A DNA stretch of 64,000 bases from Myxocyprinus asiaticus (lineage: Eukaryota; Chordata; Actinopteri; Cypriniformes; Catostomidae): positions 23,236,156 to 23,300,155 of the forward strand of contig NC_059348.1 of assembly GCF_019703515.2 (NCBI RefSeq). The letters are read 5' to 3'. The position numbers were made by a program, and so were the translations under genes. Of this stretch, positions 40,801 to 53,934 are shown piece by piece. Under the pieces are notes generated by a model. The model did no database searches. It saw only the letters and a program-made list of their open reading frames with translations, and was not told the origin of the DNA. Positions within the stretch are counted from its first letter, which is position 1, and every line of letters begins with the position of its first letter.

Positions 40801-43800
40801 TCAGCGAGTAAAGACGCTGACTACCACCCCTGGAGTTCACAAGTTCGAATCCCAGGGTGTGCTGAGTGACTCCAGACAGGTCTCCTAAGCAACCAAATTT
40901 GCCCGGTTGCTAGGGATGGTAGAGTCACATGAGGTAACCTCCTCATGGTCGCTATAATGTGGTTCGGTCTCGGTGGGGCGTGTGGCGAGTTGTGCGTGGA
41001 TGCCGCGGTGGATGGCGTGAAGCCTCCACATGCGCTATGTCTCTGCAGTAACGCGCTCAACAAGCCACGTGATAAGATGCGCGGATTGACGGTCTCAGAC
41101 GCGGAGGCAACTGAGATTCGTCCTCCGCCACCCGGATTGAGGCGAGTCACTACATCACCACGAGGACTTAAGAGTGCATTGGGAATTGGGCATTCGTAAT
41201 TGGGGAGAAAAAAAAATGTCTGCAATAAACATCCTTTAGCCTATTCCTGCATCCTGACTCTAGACTAAAAACCGATTAACCGTTCATAAAACTTTGCGGT
41301 TAACCGAATGTTAAAAATGGTAACCATGCACATCCCTATACGATATTACTGCGATTCAAAACTATGATATATTGTGATATTTCACTCAATGTTTCTCATT
41401 CATCTTCAACAGACTAGAGAACCATTTCCAAATCACCAAATGCATTAAATTCATATAAAAGTGCCAGTTTACAAAATAAGGCCAGTTTATTTCCTAATAT
41501 CTATTTACAATGCAAAACCATAAGCATATAAAACCATAATGGCTCCCTATTTCTGTGGTTGGGTCAATGTAGCTAGTCTTTCTAAAAATATACTATTTAT
41601 GAACACAATAATAGCCTGAACACTTTAAAAACATTATTTATTACAACACAGTTTCAATATACAAAAGTATAACTGATTTCACCTAAAAGATTAGCCTATT
41701 TTATATGATACTAAAATGTTTGTCAAAATACCTCAGTTAATGTTACTACTGTAAAATTGTGATATATTTTTGTAAGGGTGAGTGATTGTGTAAAGCATGA
41801 TAACTGCACCTTCTAAGGGACTGTTGTTGAATTCCCAGATGGATTTGGCGAACCACAATATTAATGTTTAAATTTGGCACGCAAATATCGATACAATGTC
41901 ATGAGGAAAAATATCACAATACTTCAACATATCGATAATTTTGCCCACCTCTAGTTCTTGGTCTTATTGTGAACGATTCATCAGTGCACAATATTCCAAA
42001 GGAAAAACTTGATCTGCCTCTGAAATATATTTCCTTTTCAGCTGACATCACCATGCTTTATTTTTCAAACCCTCTCCTCCAACCAACTGCCATTTAGAGA
42101 CCATAACCAGAAAGGTAGTACGGAACATCCACTTTCCATGATCCAATCAATTGCCAATGTATAAAATCAAGTCCCACACTACCTTTTTCTCATCTTTTTC
42201 ACTCAAAAATGTGTCATTACTGAGTAGAAAGGGTTTTGAATGCTGTTTCATGTTGATTTTTATGTCAGAAACTTGATTATGCATTTTCAAGAAGAGCCAA
42301 CTCACCAGATCTGATCACAGAAGCAACAGGAGAAACACTTTCACCATTGGTCTGGACTAGACCTCCTACTTCTGAACCAACACTCTGAGAACGAAGAAAC
42401 AAGAGTATAAATAGTTGGAAGCAGTGTGTCTTTTTGCATTTTAGTACTTTAATAACTGAAAAGTGCATCCTAACATCAGTGTCTGAACTACATAAGTGGA
42501 GAGCGACAAAACTAGATTGCTCTTTCATTAGTCAGTGAAGGACTTTACACTGCAAGCGTCCAATGCGCCTCAAGCCGACAGATGCCCAGTTTCTTTTTGA
42601 CATGCTGGGGGTTAAACTTGTAACACTAATACATGTGAAATTTCACAATCTAACCGGAGTCTACTTTTTCAATTCTTACCTCTAGTTTTATTGACATGGA
42701 CTTTTTTTTTATTTTTAAGTATACAGCCTACATTATGGCCCTTTACTTCAGTCACTTGTATTCTAACAAGTGATGTAATCTAGGGGTGGTAACTGGTGAT
42801 ACGATATTATATTGATATCCATGTCACAGATATGATATTATTGCAATTCTTTTTTTTTTTTATGGTGTATTGCGATTCAAAAGTACGATATATTGCGATA
42901 TTTCACTCAATGTTTCTCATTCGTCTTCATTCGGACTTAAGAACTGTTTCCAAATTACCAAATGCATACAAGTGTGCCAATTTACAAAATAAGGCCTAAT
43001 ATCTATGTACAATGCAAAGCCATAAGCATATAAGACCACAATGGCTCCCTATTTCTGTGGTTGGGTCAATGAAGCTAGTCTTTCTAAAAATAAATGATAG
43101 TATTTATAAATACAATAGTAGCCTGAACAATTAAAAAACACTTATTACAACACAATTTCAATACACAAAAGAAAAATATATTTGCCGTGCAAATATCAAT
43201 ACAATATCACGAGGAAAAATAATCACAATACTATAGATATTTTTTTCCACCTCTAATTAATCATGCGCTCACTTACATTTATATTGTTGTTCTTGGCAAA
43301 GACCTTTAACAAATACTTAAACAGGTAGTTAAAAAGATAGTTCTGTCATAATTACTCAACCTTATGTTGTTCCAAGCTTACAGAAGAGAGGAATTCATAT
43401 GCTTAATAGCCAAGGACCTAAATACATTTCAGATATGCTTGTTGAATATAAACCTAACAGACCTCTCAGATCATTAGGATCAAGTCAGTTAGACATACAG
43501 AGGGTTCAAGGTGAGAGTGTTTAGCTATTATGCCACCTGCAGCTGGAACCAGCTTCCAGAAGGTTAGATGTGCCCCAACAGTAGCCACATTTAAATCCAG
43601 ACTGAAAACACATCTGTTTAGCTGTGCATTTTCTGACTGAGCATTGTGCTGCACTTATATATTTCAATGAATCATTTTGCTTTTGTCTTTCATTTGACTT
43701 ATTCTATTTTATTCTTTTCATTTTATTTTTATATAACTTTTTCTCGATGCGTTTACAATTTTTGGTTATCCTCTGTTTAATCAGGGAAGGTTAACAACAG

Positions 43801-44392
43801 ATATGGATGGTGTTATCTTAGTTATCCTCTGCTGTGCCAGGGAAGGTTAACAATTAAAGTGTGTGTTAATTTTTGGTTATCTCTGTTTAATCAAGGAAGG
43901 TTAACAACAGTTATGGATGGTGTTAACAATTAAAAAAAAAAATCCTTACTAATTTTAATCATTTTACATTTTTTCACATTTATTTTATTTCTTATTTCAT
44001 GTTCTTAATTGGTCTTTATTTTTTTTAATGTATCATGCATTTTCTTTAAAATGTATATGTAAAGCACTTTGAATTGCCATTGTGTATGAAATGTGCTATA
44101 TATGTAACAAAAGATGTTTGGCACATCATTAGTCCCAGTCACCATTCACTTTCATTCATCTTTTTCTATACAATGAAAGTGAATGGTGACCCAGACCGAC
44201 ATTCTGCCTAACATTTCCTTTTGTTTTCCTTTGCTTTGGGTTCGCAAACATGAGGGGTGTTAGTGATGACAGAAGTTTTATTTTGGGTGAACTTAAGTTT
44301 TTCAATTGCTTACCAGATTAAAGTTGAAAAAATGCAAGGAGGGGACCTTGCTGAAAAATCAGTGATTATAATATTTATAAACATACACATAT

Positions 44393-44425
<33 letters not shown>

Positions 44426-47400
44426 ACTACATATATACATACACATATTAGTGTTGTCACAGTACCAAAATTTCAGTAGTCTGTACAGATACCAGTACCG
44501 ATACCAATTTCATGGTTCTCGATACCAATTTCGATACCACAGCAAAAATATGCTACTATTATAATGTGCTATTGAACACACCAGTTTAGTTATTTTTTAT
44601 TAATTTTAATAATCCTAGTTTAATAGTTATTATTTTCCAGAACATTTTTGAAAGTTTATTTTAATTTCATCATCAAAATGATGTCTAATCAATAAATTCT
44701 TAAAACTTTTAACAAGTGAAAATATAACTTTTCAACATGTCACTGCATTTGTTTTTCCAAACTTTTATTCAACAACTGTCTTGCTTGTGATATTTTAATT
44801 AGTATCATTATTATAGCGAATATTACATTTTACTATACAGTTGTAATATATTTGTATTCAATTTCAAGCATCTAGCTTTTATTTTGAATCATGCTTTTAT
44901 TATGATGTGTGTTTTTTGCCGCAAGTTTCACTTTTCCAGATAAACCACATGGTCCAGTGTGATCACTGAAGATTTTTAAGTCACGTCTGAAATCTCATCT
45001 CTTTACACTGGCCATTGAGTCTGACAAATGAAATGTAGGGCACAGTTTTGAAGTGTTTGTATTTTAGATTACTGGTGTTTGTGTGTGTTCATATTTTTAA
45101 ATTGTAGTACTGTGGAGCACTTTGGTCAACTCTGTTGTTTTAAATGCTATATAAATACAGCTGAGCTGAGATTAAAGTGCAAATGCTGTGATTTTAATTA
45201 TATAAATATATAGTTTACATGTGCTGCATGGTTCACAATGAATAAGTGCTCTGCTCTGTCATCTGATCCAATGTGAATGATTCTCAATGTCTGTAGAATT
45301 TCTAGTGTATGAGCGGTCAGATTTATTTAAAGTGCGCAGCTCTTCTACAGTAAGATTTTAGCCTTTAGCGGTTTAATAAATCACACTAGGACATGTCACG
45401 ATTTTAATTTGATTGTCCAGTTCAATGTACAAAGTGTAACAGAACACACGTTCAAAATAAGCATGTGAGCATTTTAATGCTGCCGTGTGTCAGTCATACT
45501 GCGCGCAGGTACCGGATAGAATCAGAGCTCTGTACTACCGGTATTGCAAAAGCACTGGGATCGTTACATCTTTTTTATTTTAGTATCGACTTGGTACCGA
45601 AGTACTGGTACTTTTGACAACACTAATATACACCGATCAGCCACAACAAGGCGTTTCCGTCCACAGAACTGCCGCTCACTGGATGGTTTTTGTTTTTGGC
45701 ACCATTCTGAGTAAATTCTAGAGACTGTTGTGTGTGAAAATCCCAGGAGATCAGCAGTTACAGAAATACTCAAACCAGCACATCTGGCACCAACAAACAT
45801 CCATGCGATTATCTAATCAGCCAATCCTGTGGCAGCAGTGCAGTGCATAAAATCATGCAAATATGGGTCAGGAGCTTCAGTTAATGTTCACATCAACCAT
45901 CAGAATGGGGAAAAATGTGATCTCAGTGATTTGGACCGTGGCATGATTGTTGGTGCCAGACAGGCTGGTTTGAGTATTTCTGTAACTGCTGATCTCCTGG
46001 GATTTTTATGCACAACAGTCTCTAGAATTTACTCAGAATTGTGCCAAAAACAAAAAACATCAAGTGAGCGGCAGTTCTGTGGACGGAAACGCCTTGTTGA
46101 TGAGAGGGGTCAACAGAAAATGACCAGGCTGGTTCGAACTGACAAAGTCTACGGCAACTCAGATAACCACTCTGTACAATTGAGTTGAAAAGTATAACAT
46201 CTCAGAATGCTATTCTGAGATGTGGGTTGGCACTGTTTTGGCAGCATGAGGGGGACCTACACATTAGGCAGGTGGTTTTAATGTTGTGGCTGATCGGTGT
46301 GTATATACACACACACACACACGCACACATATACATACAGTATATAATAAGATAATTTTGAACATGCAAATAAATATATTAATTTTATTATGTAAATTGG
46401 TACATACTGGCCTACGCATATTAAAATGGACTGATTTACAAGGGCAGAAGGTACCTGTATAGGTCAGTTGGAGCAAAGAGATGAAGATGAGAGATGTAAC
46501 AGGTGTTTTTTTTTATAAGGATGATGAAGTTTTCTCTTCACCCAGCAGCTGAGTAGTTCTGGTAACATTGTACACTAGGCATTTTTTTTAATTTTTTAAT
46601 CCCCTTTTCTCCCAGTTTGGAATGCCCAATTCCCACTACTTACTAGGTCCTCGTAGTGGCGCAGTTACTCACCTCAATACGGGTGGCAAAGAACTCAAAG
46701 TCTCAGTTGCCTCTGCTTCTGAGGTAGTCAATCCACACCGTGGAGAATCACAGCATGTGGAGGCTCATGCTATTCTCCGCGATCCACGTACAACTTACCA
46801 CGCGGCCCATTGAGAGCGAGAACCACTTAATCGTGAACACGAGGAGGTTACCCCATGTGATTCGAACTCTCGAATCTAGGAGTGGTAGTCATCATCAATA
46901 CTCGCTGAGCTACCCAGGCCCCCAGAGTACACGAGGCATTTTTGCCGTTTCTGCCTTTTTTGTCTAAGGGACTATTATATGCACAAGCGACACAATGTGC
47001 TGAGGCAAAACTAGATTGCTCCAATGTCACGTGCTTGCACTGTAGATAGAGTCAATGGACATAAACGGGACTGTCGCATGTCAAATTAAAAGGTTTACCA
47101 ATTATGCGCTTCCTTTGCTCACTGTGCCCACATTTAACACAAGTCTAATGAGTTGCAGAATGCTGCACGCAAGAGAGAGAGAGAGACATTAGAGCTGATT
47201 ACTCACGCTGATTCTGATATCGGTGTGGTTTAGTTTACAAATTCTCAACTACTGTACAAGTTAACGTGAATAAATGTGTATGGGAATTCTCCATATTATG
47301 AACGTCGAACTTGTGAAAATTATTAAAATCATGCGCAATTCCCGTGCTGAATTTAATGCCCTAAAATGGCAATAACAAACCTGTGGAGGAGTGGAGGTCG

Positions 47401-50400
47401 TTCTCCCACCAGACATTATCTCTTCCGTGATGTCACGTCCTCCCTGGTTGGGGTCACGTATTCTGATCTGTGAGGGACAAACTGATGAGTCACAGATTAA
47501 CAGATCAAAAAGAAATGCACTAAATGCTTTTATAACCCACCTGTTTGCGCTCTCTCCTGACTTGTCCCGGCGGCTGAGGTGGAGCTTGCGGTGGAGTTGG
47601 GGCCGGTTGCTGCTGAGCGGGGTTCATCATGACAGATGTGGGGGGAACTGATGCAGGGTACTGCTGTGTCGCAGGGTAATAGGCAGCTGCTAGACCAGAA
47701 AAAAATTAAATTAAAAAAACTACATTAGACAGTAAAATGAGATAGCTAGCTTTAATGAGGCAAAAAACCCACATGCAAAATATTCCCCCACCCATCAAAA
47801 ACACCTCCTGATCCTGAGGAAAGCAAAGTGAATCAAATCAGTTCATTCATACCCTGATTTTTTCAATGTTAAAACACTTTCTTGTATCCCAGTTCAATAT
47901 GCAAAGTCAACTGTAAGCAAGCCATTGGTAAGTTGATTTCCTGAAGAGTGTAAACACGGTCACTCTGGTGCTATGAAAAGCTTTCTTGGTTTGAGAATCC
48001 CGACCAACCTTACAGAGCCACGTAGGCTCACCCAACAGCTTGAGTTTGCTGTGGGACTTTGGCCAACCAAAGAAAGACAGCGGAGGTGGTTGGGAAAACA
48101 GTTTGAAAAGTCATTATTTTTGCGATTCAATTTGGAGACACCAGTGGCACAGAAATTACACTTATCTTTAAGGCTGTGGTTAACATCAGATGGTGCATGC
48201 TCACAATACCATTAAAAACAATCAGCCTGGCTGAGACATTGGACAGAGGAGTAACAAACAGCCCTGCGCTTCAGACTCACCAGGATAACGCTGGGAGGTG
48301 AGAGGAGCTCCGTGCAGCGAGAGACGTCCGTTCTCTCTGCCCGCACCTCTCCCCCCACCCCCCCGCCTCTCCCTCCCTGCCAGAGAGGGATCTGAACTCA
48401 GCCAAAGGAGAAGGGAAGAGAGGAAAGAGAGAAAAAAGGTAGAAAGTGAGTATGAGGAAACAAGCAGGCAGCAGATTGTATGAGCTGAACCGGGTTAGAG
48501 AGCCAACAACCTGTGCAGACAAACAGGGTAAAACTAGGTGCATAGTTAGTTATGACATGGACATTATCTGATGTAGATGACTGATCTGCACTCTGCCTCA
48601 AAATCTAGATAGCTGCCTTTTTTACGAAGCATTTTAAATACATCATATGCTGCGCTTCCGATGCAAATCCTGTTGGAAAAGGCGGCAGGGTCAACAATAA
48701 GGATGGCCCGCTGGAGAATTTCAGACCAGTTGATGAAAGTGTCACTTGCCTTATGGACCCTTTTTACATAACCGGGTTTGGAATGCCAAAGTAAACGATG
48801 GCAGGGTAAACTTGTATAACGGAAAATGGGAGAACACAGAAAAAAAGAAAAAAAAACGCTTTCACAGACTTTTAAAACAAGATAAAAAAGGAGAGTGGTG
48901 GGTTACACAGGGTTCATACAGATGCTTCAAGGTGAAATTAAAATGTGTATTTGTTTTCAAGGACTATTCTTGAGATGTCATTAAAACAAAATTTTATTTG
49001 TAAAAGAATAAATTCATATTTTATTCATTCAATTTTTTATAAAACACAACATCTCAATGTGCATCTTTAACTACACATCCTCACAGAAAAGATTCTTGAT
49101 TCATTCATGACGAAATTGATGTGCTCCCTTAAAACACACTTCGCTTTCCAACAAAAGTGAATAACAGGGTCCGTAAACAGTAGTCCATATGACTCGTGTG
49201 CTATGTTCCATATTTTCTTAAGTCACACAACAGATATATGTGAGGAACTGACCGAAACTGCTAATGGGTTGTTCTCAAAAAATGCTGCCTTTCCAATTTA
49301 CAGAATATTGAAATTTTCCATTCAGTTCATTTTTTTTTGCCCATAAACGCCGAGCGTAAATATTTTTTAACATTCTGACATGATTTTTATTAAAAAGACA
49401 ACATGACTGTTGTTCTTTTATTATTTAATTTTGTTTCATGAATGAAGCAAGTGTTAACACCAATGAGGGTCAAATTTTGTGGTGTGAAAATTTTCAACTG
49501 TGCACTTTTTAACATGCTGGGAAAATCACTATATGCATATTTAAGCAGCCTCTGAACTTTGACCTTAATTCTTTTCCACAACTTTTTTTTTCCCATTTTA
49601 TGTTTTTTCCATTAATAACACCAATAGCAAGAAATCAAGGGACAAACATTCTTTTTATATCATTTAAATCATTAATACATATTTTTGCTTATTTGCACAC
49701 TTGTTCGTCCTTGCACTAATGATTGTATTAAAAATTTGTAAAAAAAATAAACATTAATAACTGTAAATGTCACAGAAGTGTACCAGATGAAGTGAAAAGG
49801 GATTTATTTTTTCAGGCAATTTACAAAATTCAAATATACTTTCTAAAAAATTTGCAAAACAGAGTCAAGCCATTTCATATCGTTAAAGGTTAGGTTATAG
49901 AATAGAATACCTTTAAAAAAAAAAATTATTATTTTTTTTTTTTTTGGCTGTTTGAAAGCTTTTTTATGACTAAAAAAGTCAAGGAACATGTTTGTCAACA
50001 TATTTTGATACTGACCCAAATGTTGTCAGAAATAACCTATTTTGTGAGACCCAAAGCTCTCTTTACAGAAGTAGGCGCTAGACAGCTCACAAAACCGAAT
50101 CCTCCATTGATCTGCATTCAAATCTCAGAACGTTTTACATCTCATTGGAGAATTGTTTCACTCTGGAGAGTAAATTGTAATTAAAACTGATAGTTGCAAG
50201 GATTCATACTTGTGAAATCCGCCACAGCAGTATTTATAAAATATTTTTTTAAACCTCAACCAGTAACAATTGATTGTGATTGGCCCATTCTGAACAGAAC
50301 TACCAAAAGTAACAGGTGCTACATGACATCGTCATCGTCGTCTGGACCTCTGCCCATATGGTTAAAAAGAAACGGCTCATAAGAGTCATCTGTTCGTCAG

Positions 50401-53400
50401 TTTGACTCTACTGGTCGCGTTGTATGTTTCTTGCTGCACATGCAACTGAATAGCGCTTCTCGAAACATTGTCACAGTGTGTTGGTCCAGTGTTTCATCTG
50501 CACCAGCAGAAGAATGTCCTGTATGTTTGAGGACTGTTAATGGAACCGACAGTAATGAAAATCATCCAGTATTTTTTATGTAAGCGGTTCTGAATAACTA
50601 GCATACAGCACACAGAGAGAAGTATGCCAAAAAAATATGAAAAGAAATCCTTTACTTTCCATGATTCATGGCACGAGCCATGAGAGAGCGCAGTAAGCCG
50701 GAAGAGGGGGATCTGTTGTTTGGCTGTAGCAGCAGGGGGCATGTCGTCTTTCAGTAACAGGATTGTATACGTGTTTTCCGAAAACACATTTAACTTAAAT
50801 GATTTAAGCAACATATTTAACGCTTTTCTATCGAACACTTTAAGCAGCTCTTGGTAAAAATGGCTATTTTCAAGGTTTTTCCAGGACTTACATTTAAAAA
50901 AAGCCAAAATCAAGCACCTTGTATGAACCGTGGTTACAGCAGTCAGAAGAGAGAAAAAGGACACATTTCCATCACTCCCTCAGCAGCTGTATTAGAAAAC
51001 TCATCTCAGCTCTAGTAACTTTTTTAAACTAATTTCAGGGTGATAACTGATGTTTTGAAATTTTTTTTAGTGAATTCTGATGATTTAAACATGTCACAAA
51101 GGTAAAATTATCTAATCAGATAACAGATGAGATTTTGATGAAATTGCAAGAATGATTTGTGCTAGTCTTTTTAAGCATTATTAAGAATGTGTGTGGGGGG
51201 CCTGGGTAGCTCAGTGGTAAAATACGCTGACTACCACCCCTGGAGTTCGCTAGCTCGCATCCCAGGGCGTGCTGAATGACTCCAGCCAGGTCTCCTAAGC
51301 AACCAAATTGGCCCGGTTGCTAGGGAGGGTAGAGTCACATGGGGTAAACTCCTCGTGGTCGCTATAATGTGGTTCGTTCTCAGTGGGGCGCGTGGCGAGT
51401 TGAGCGTGAGTGGATGGCGTGAAGCCTCCACAGGCGCTACGTCTACGTGGCAACGCGCTCAACAAGCCACGTGATAAGATGCGTGGGTTGACGTTCTCAG
51501 ACGCGGAGGCAACTGAGATTCGTCCTCCGCCACCCGGATTGAGGCGAATCACTCCGCCACCATGAGGACTTAAAAGCACATTGGGAATTGGGCATAAATT
51601 TAGCTGAAAATAATACACTAATCAGTAATGTTTTGCATCATAAATGCCATTTTTCAGTAAAAGTGTGTTTTTGAATGTATAGCTGTCATGGAAAATACTA
51701 ATACTTTTTTCTAATAAAAATAAAACACAAAAGGACATACATTGCTTAAAATGAAGTTTAGCATTTCTCTGTAGTGGGACCAGTTAAAACATTGGCAGGA
51801 AAATAAAAAATCTGAACTATTGGCTCGACTGGGTAAACAGAAAAATTCTTATCATAGAGCCCTGGGTGGGCAGCATAATTATGCTACCTCTTAAGATAAC
51901 TTGTTATGGTCAAGAATGCATTCTGACAAGCAAAGTGAACAAACAAATCCAAGATGGCGGATGGAAAGAAATGTTGCTAAAAGTTCTTACAATTCATCCA
52001 TTACAGAAAAGTATAGATAAAAAAAATAGTTTAGAACAATTAAAAACAGACTGTTTTACCCCAAAATTGTATTATATATTTATGCTTATCATGGCAACAC
52101 CAAACTCTATTGAAATCACAAGTGAGTATAGTCACCCATGTGGCTTTGCGTTAGAAGCACTATTTTTGCATGACGCAGAGTTGGAACGCCATAGCAAATC
52201 AGTCACTTATGGAGGGTACGTTTACACGACAACGATGTACTAAAAACAGAAACGTTTTTCCTTTGTGTTTTTGAAAGGTTTCGCATACAGACGACAACGT
52301 TGTCAAAACGATCCCTGTTCACACGGATCCGCGAAAATGACTAAAAATGCTGTATTATGTATGCCAGGCCAGTAGTTGGCGATGTCACTTTGTAAAGAAA
52401 CACTATGCGCCTGCGCACATAAGCATTCTTCCACAGAGCGGTGAATACAATGAAGATGCCGATCGCTGGTCGCAGTAAATCTACACTTTGCTGGAGAAGC
52501 ATCAATAAACAGTCCTGTAGTCTGCCATTGTAGTTTTGAATGTCTCGCGCGTTATTTTGAAGTACTCGCACGCATGCCTATAGACCGAACATGTAATACG
52601 CGCGCGCGCATGATGACATCGTTTTCACAAATTCACGTTTTTGTATGTTTACACAGAGACGATAACTGCATCGTTTTCAAAAACTTGCACATTGAAACCC
52701 ATTTTCAAGCCACAAACACGTGTCGTGTAAATGAACAGCCAAAACGCATAAAAAGTTTTCCGTTTTTAGTTGAAAACGTTGTCATGTAAACGGCCCCTTA
52801 GAATCTAGTGCAATAGGAACAAATGAACAAATGATGAGCAAAAGCAGCAAAGAAAATGAGCAAGACAGAACAGGTTACTTAAACCTGGCACAGTAAAGAG
52901 AGGGTTAGGTGGTTCAAACTAACAGGGGAGGCCCAGAGAAGAGCCTCTTACCATATGTACCGTATTCAGCTGGACTGCTTCCAGCATAGAAGCCTGTGGT
53001 TCCGCTGGGTACCGAGTATTGCTGGGCCGGGGACATGTAGGGGGCCCGGTACTACAATGGAAGAGAGAAGGGAAAAATGAATATTAGTAAATATTAGTAT
53101 TACAGACCAAACATGACCAGATATATAAAGCCATCATGAAAGCAAACTAAATTAACTTCACTGAAGGCTTTGGTTTACCTGTCCATGTCCGTGCACGAAA
53201 TAGGCATGGCCCTGAGTGTTGGTGAATGGCAACTGTTGCGGGGGAATCATCATCACCTGCGAGGTAGGTTGGTAAACGTGTGTAGGCGCAACAGACCGGG
53301 GGGTGCTGCTGGGTGGGACCCGGGGGGCACTGCCTTGCATACTGGGTCGGTTGGTGTAGTACTGCTGATGGAGCAAAAGAGAGTAAGGAAAAAGCTGCAC

Positions 53401-53844
53401 ATCAACCAAACTTCAAAGGTTTCCTGTTCAAATGAATCAAATCTTACGATCACCTGCAAGTTGGTATAGAAAAGACCAATAAAGAATCCCAAAGTCAAAC
53501 ATTGACCTCTAGGCTCAACGCAAAGAATACATACTATGAAACTGCGTATTTTGCAGTGTTATGGGAAAGTGGAGTAAATAATAACATTTAATTAATTTGA
53601 GGGTTTTAAATACAGAAGCCCTAATGCATGACATCATACCCTGTTGCCCAACATTGGATGATTTTTTGTTTTGTTTTTTAATGCCGTGCCAGCTTCTATG
53701 GCTATTTTCATAATGAAATCCAGATTAAAATATAAAAACAGGCAACAAAACTAGAGCCTATAAAAGATGTTTAAGATTCATATTTAGTAAAAACTCAAAC
53801 TGATTTTTTCAAAAAGCTAAAAATGATTATGGACTGTTTAAAAA

Positions 53845-53934
<90 letters not shown>

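Larger units (their letters stand above)
38969..41955. repeat. dispersed repeat split by an insertion (38969-39030 plus 41339-41955)
   Basis: The two pieces continue each other: their joined order matches the uninterrupted relative at 42783-43255 (ATATTTCACTCAATGTTTCT; CAAATGCAT; ATGGCTCCCTATTTCTGTGG). Confidence 0.75.
38716..42305 (-). other. eif4g1 intron between exons 8 and 9 (nested repeats)
   Basis: 3.6 kb, nearly all repeat: a GATATATCGATA-type repeat split by a hAT-like element that itself contains a SINE. No exon signal found. Confidence 0.6.
43322..44295. repeat. MITE split by LINE remnant and tandem repeat
   Basis: The left part resembles the AGTTCTGTCATAATTACTCA end of the GGGATAGTTCACC family; the right part ends TTTTGGGTGAACTT. 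Between them lie the LINE tail (about 43430-44105) and a short tandem repeat (43757-43935). Confidence 0.5.
48392..52951 (-). other. eif4g1 intron between exon 5 and the cassette exon
   Basis: AT-rich with a SINE (51199-51596) and a MITE (52214-52799). No other exon-like segment with fitting phase was noticed. Confidence 0.5.

Noticed and set aside
40791..40865. tRNA gene
   Set aside because: The A and B boxes belong to the head of a repeated SINE, and the cloverleaf is degraded. The same head occurs at 51199 and 46923.
40821..41225. 134-residue - strand frame, and a similar one at 51295-51618
   Set aside because: Both fall in the tRNA-derived SINE body; they recur because the SINE recurs, not because a protein is conserved.
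45829..46188. 119-residue frame [19 protein letters not shown]... as an active transposase
   Set aside because: It contains only the N-terminal DNA-binding part of a Tc1-type transposase within a foldback arm. No catalytic domain is present.
50494..50964. 156-residue - strand frame in an eif4g1 intron
   Set aside because: No recognisable domain, no splice connection and AT-rich composition; probably chance.
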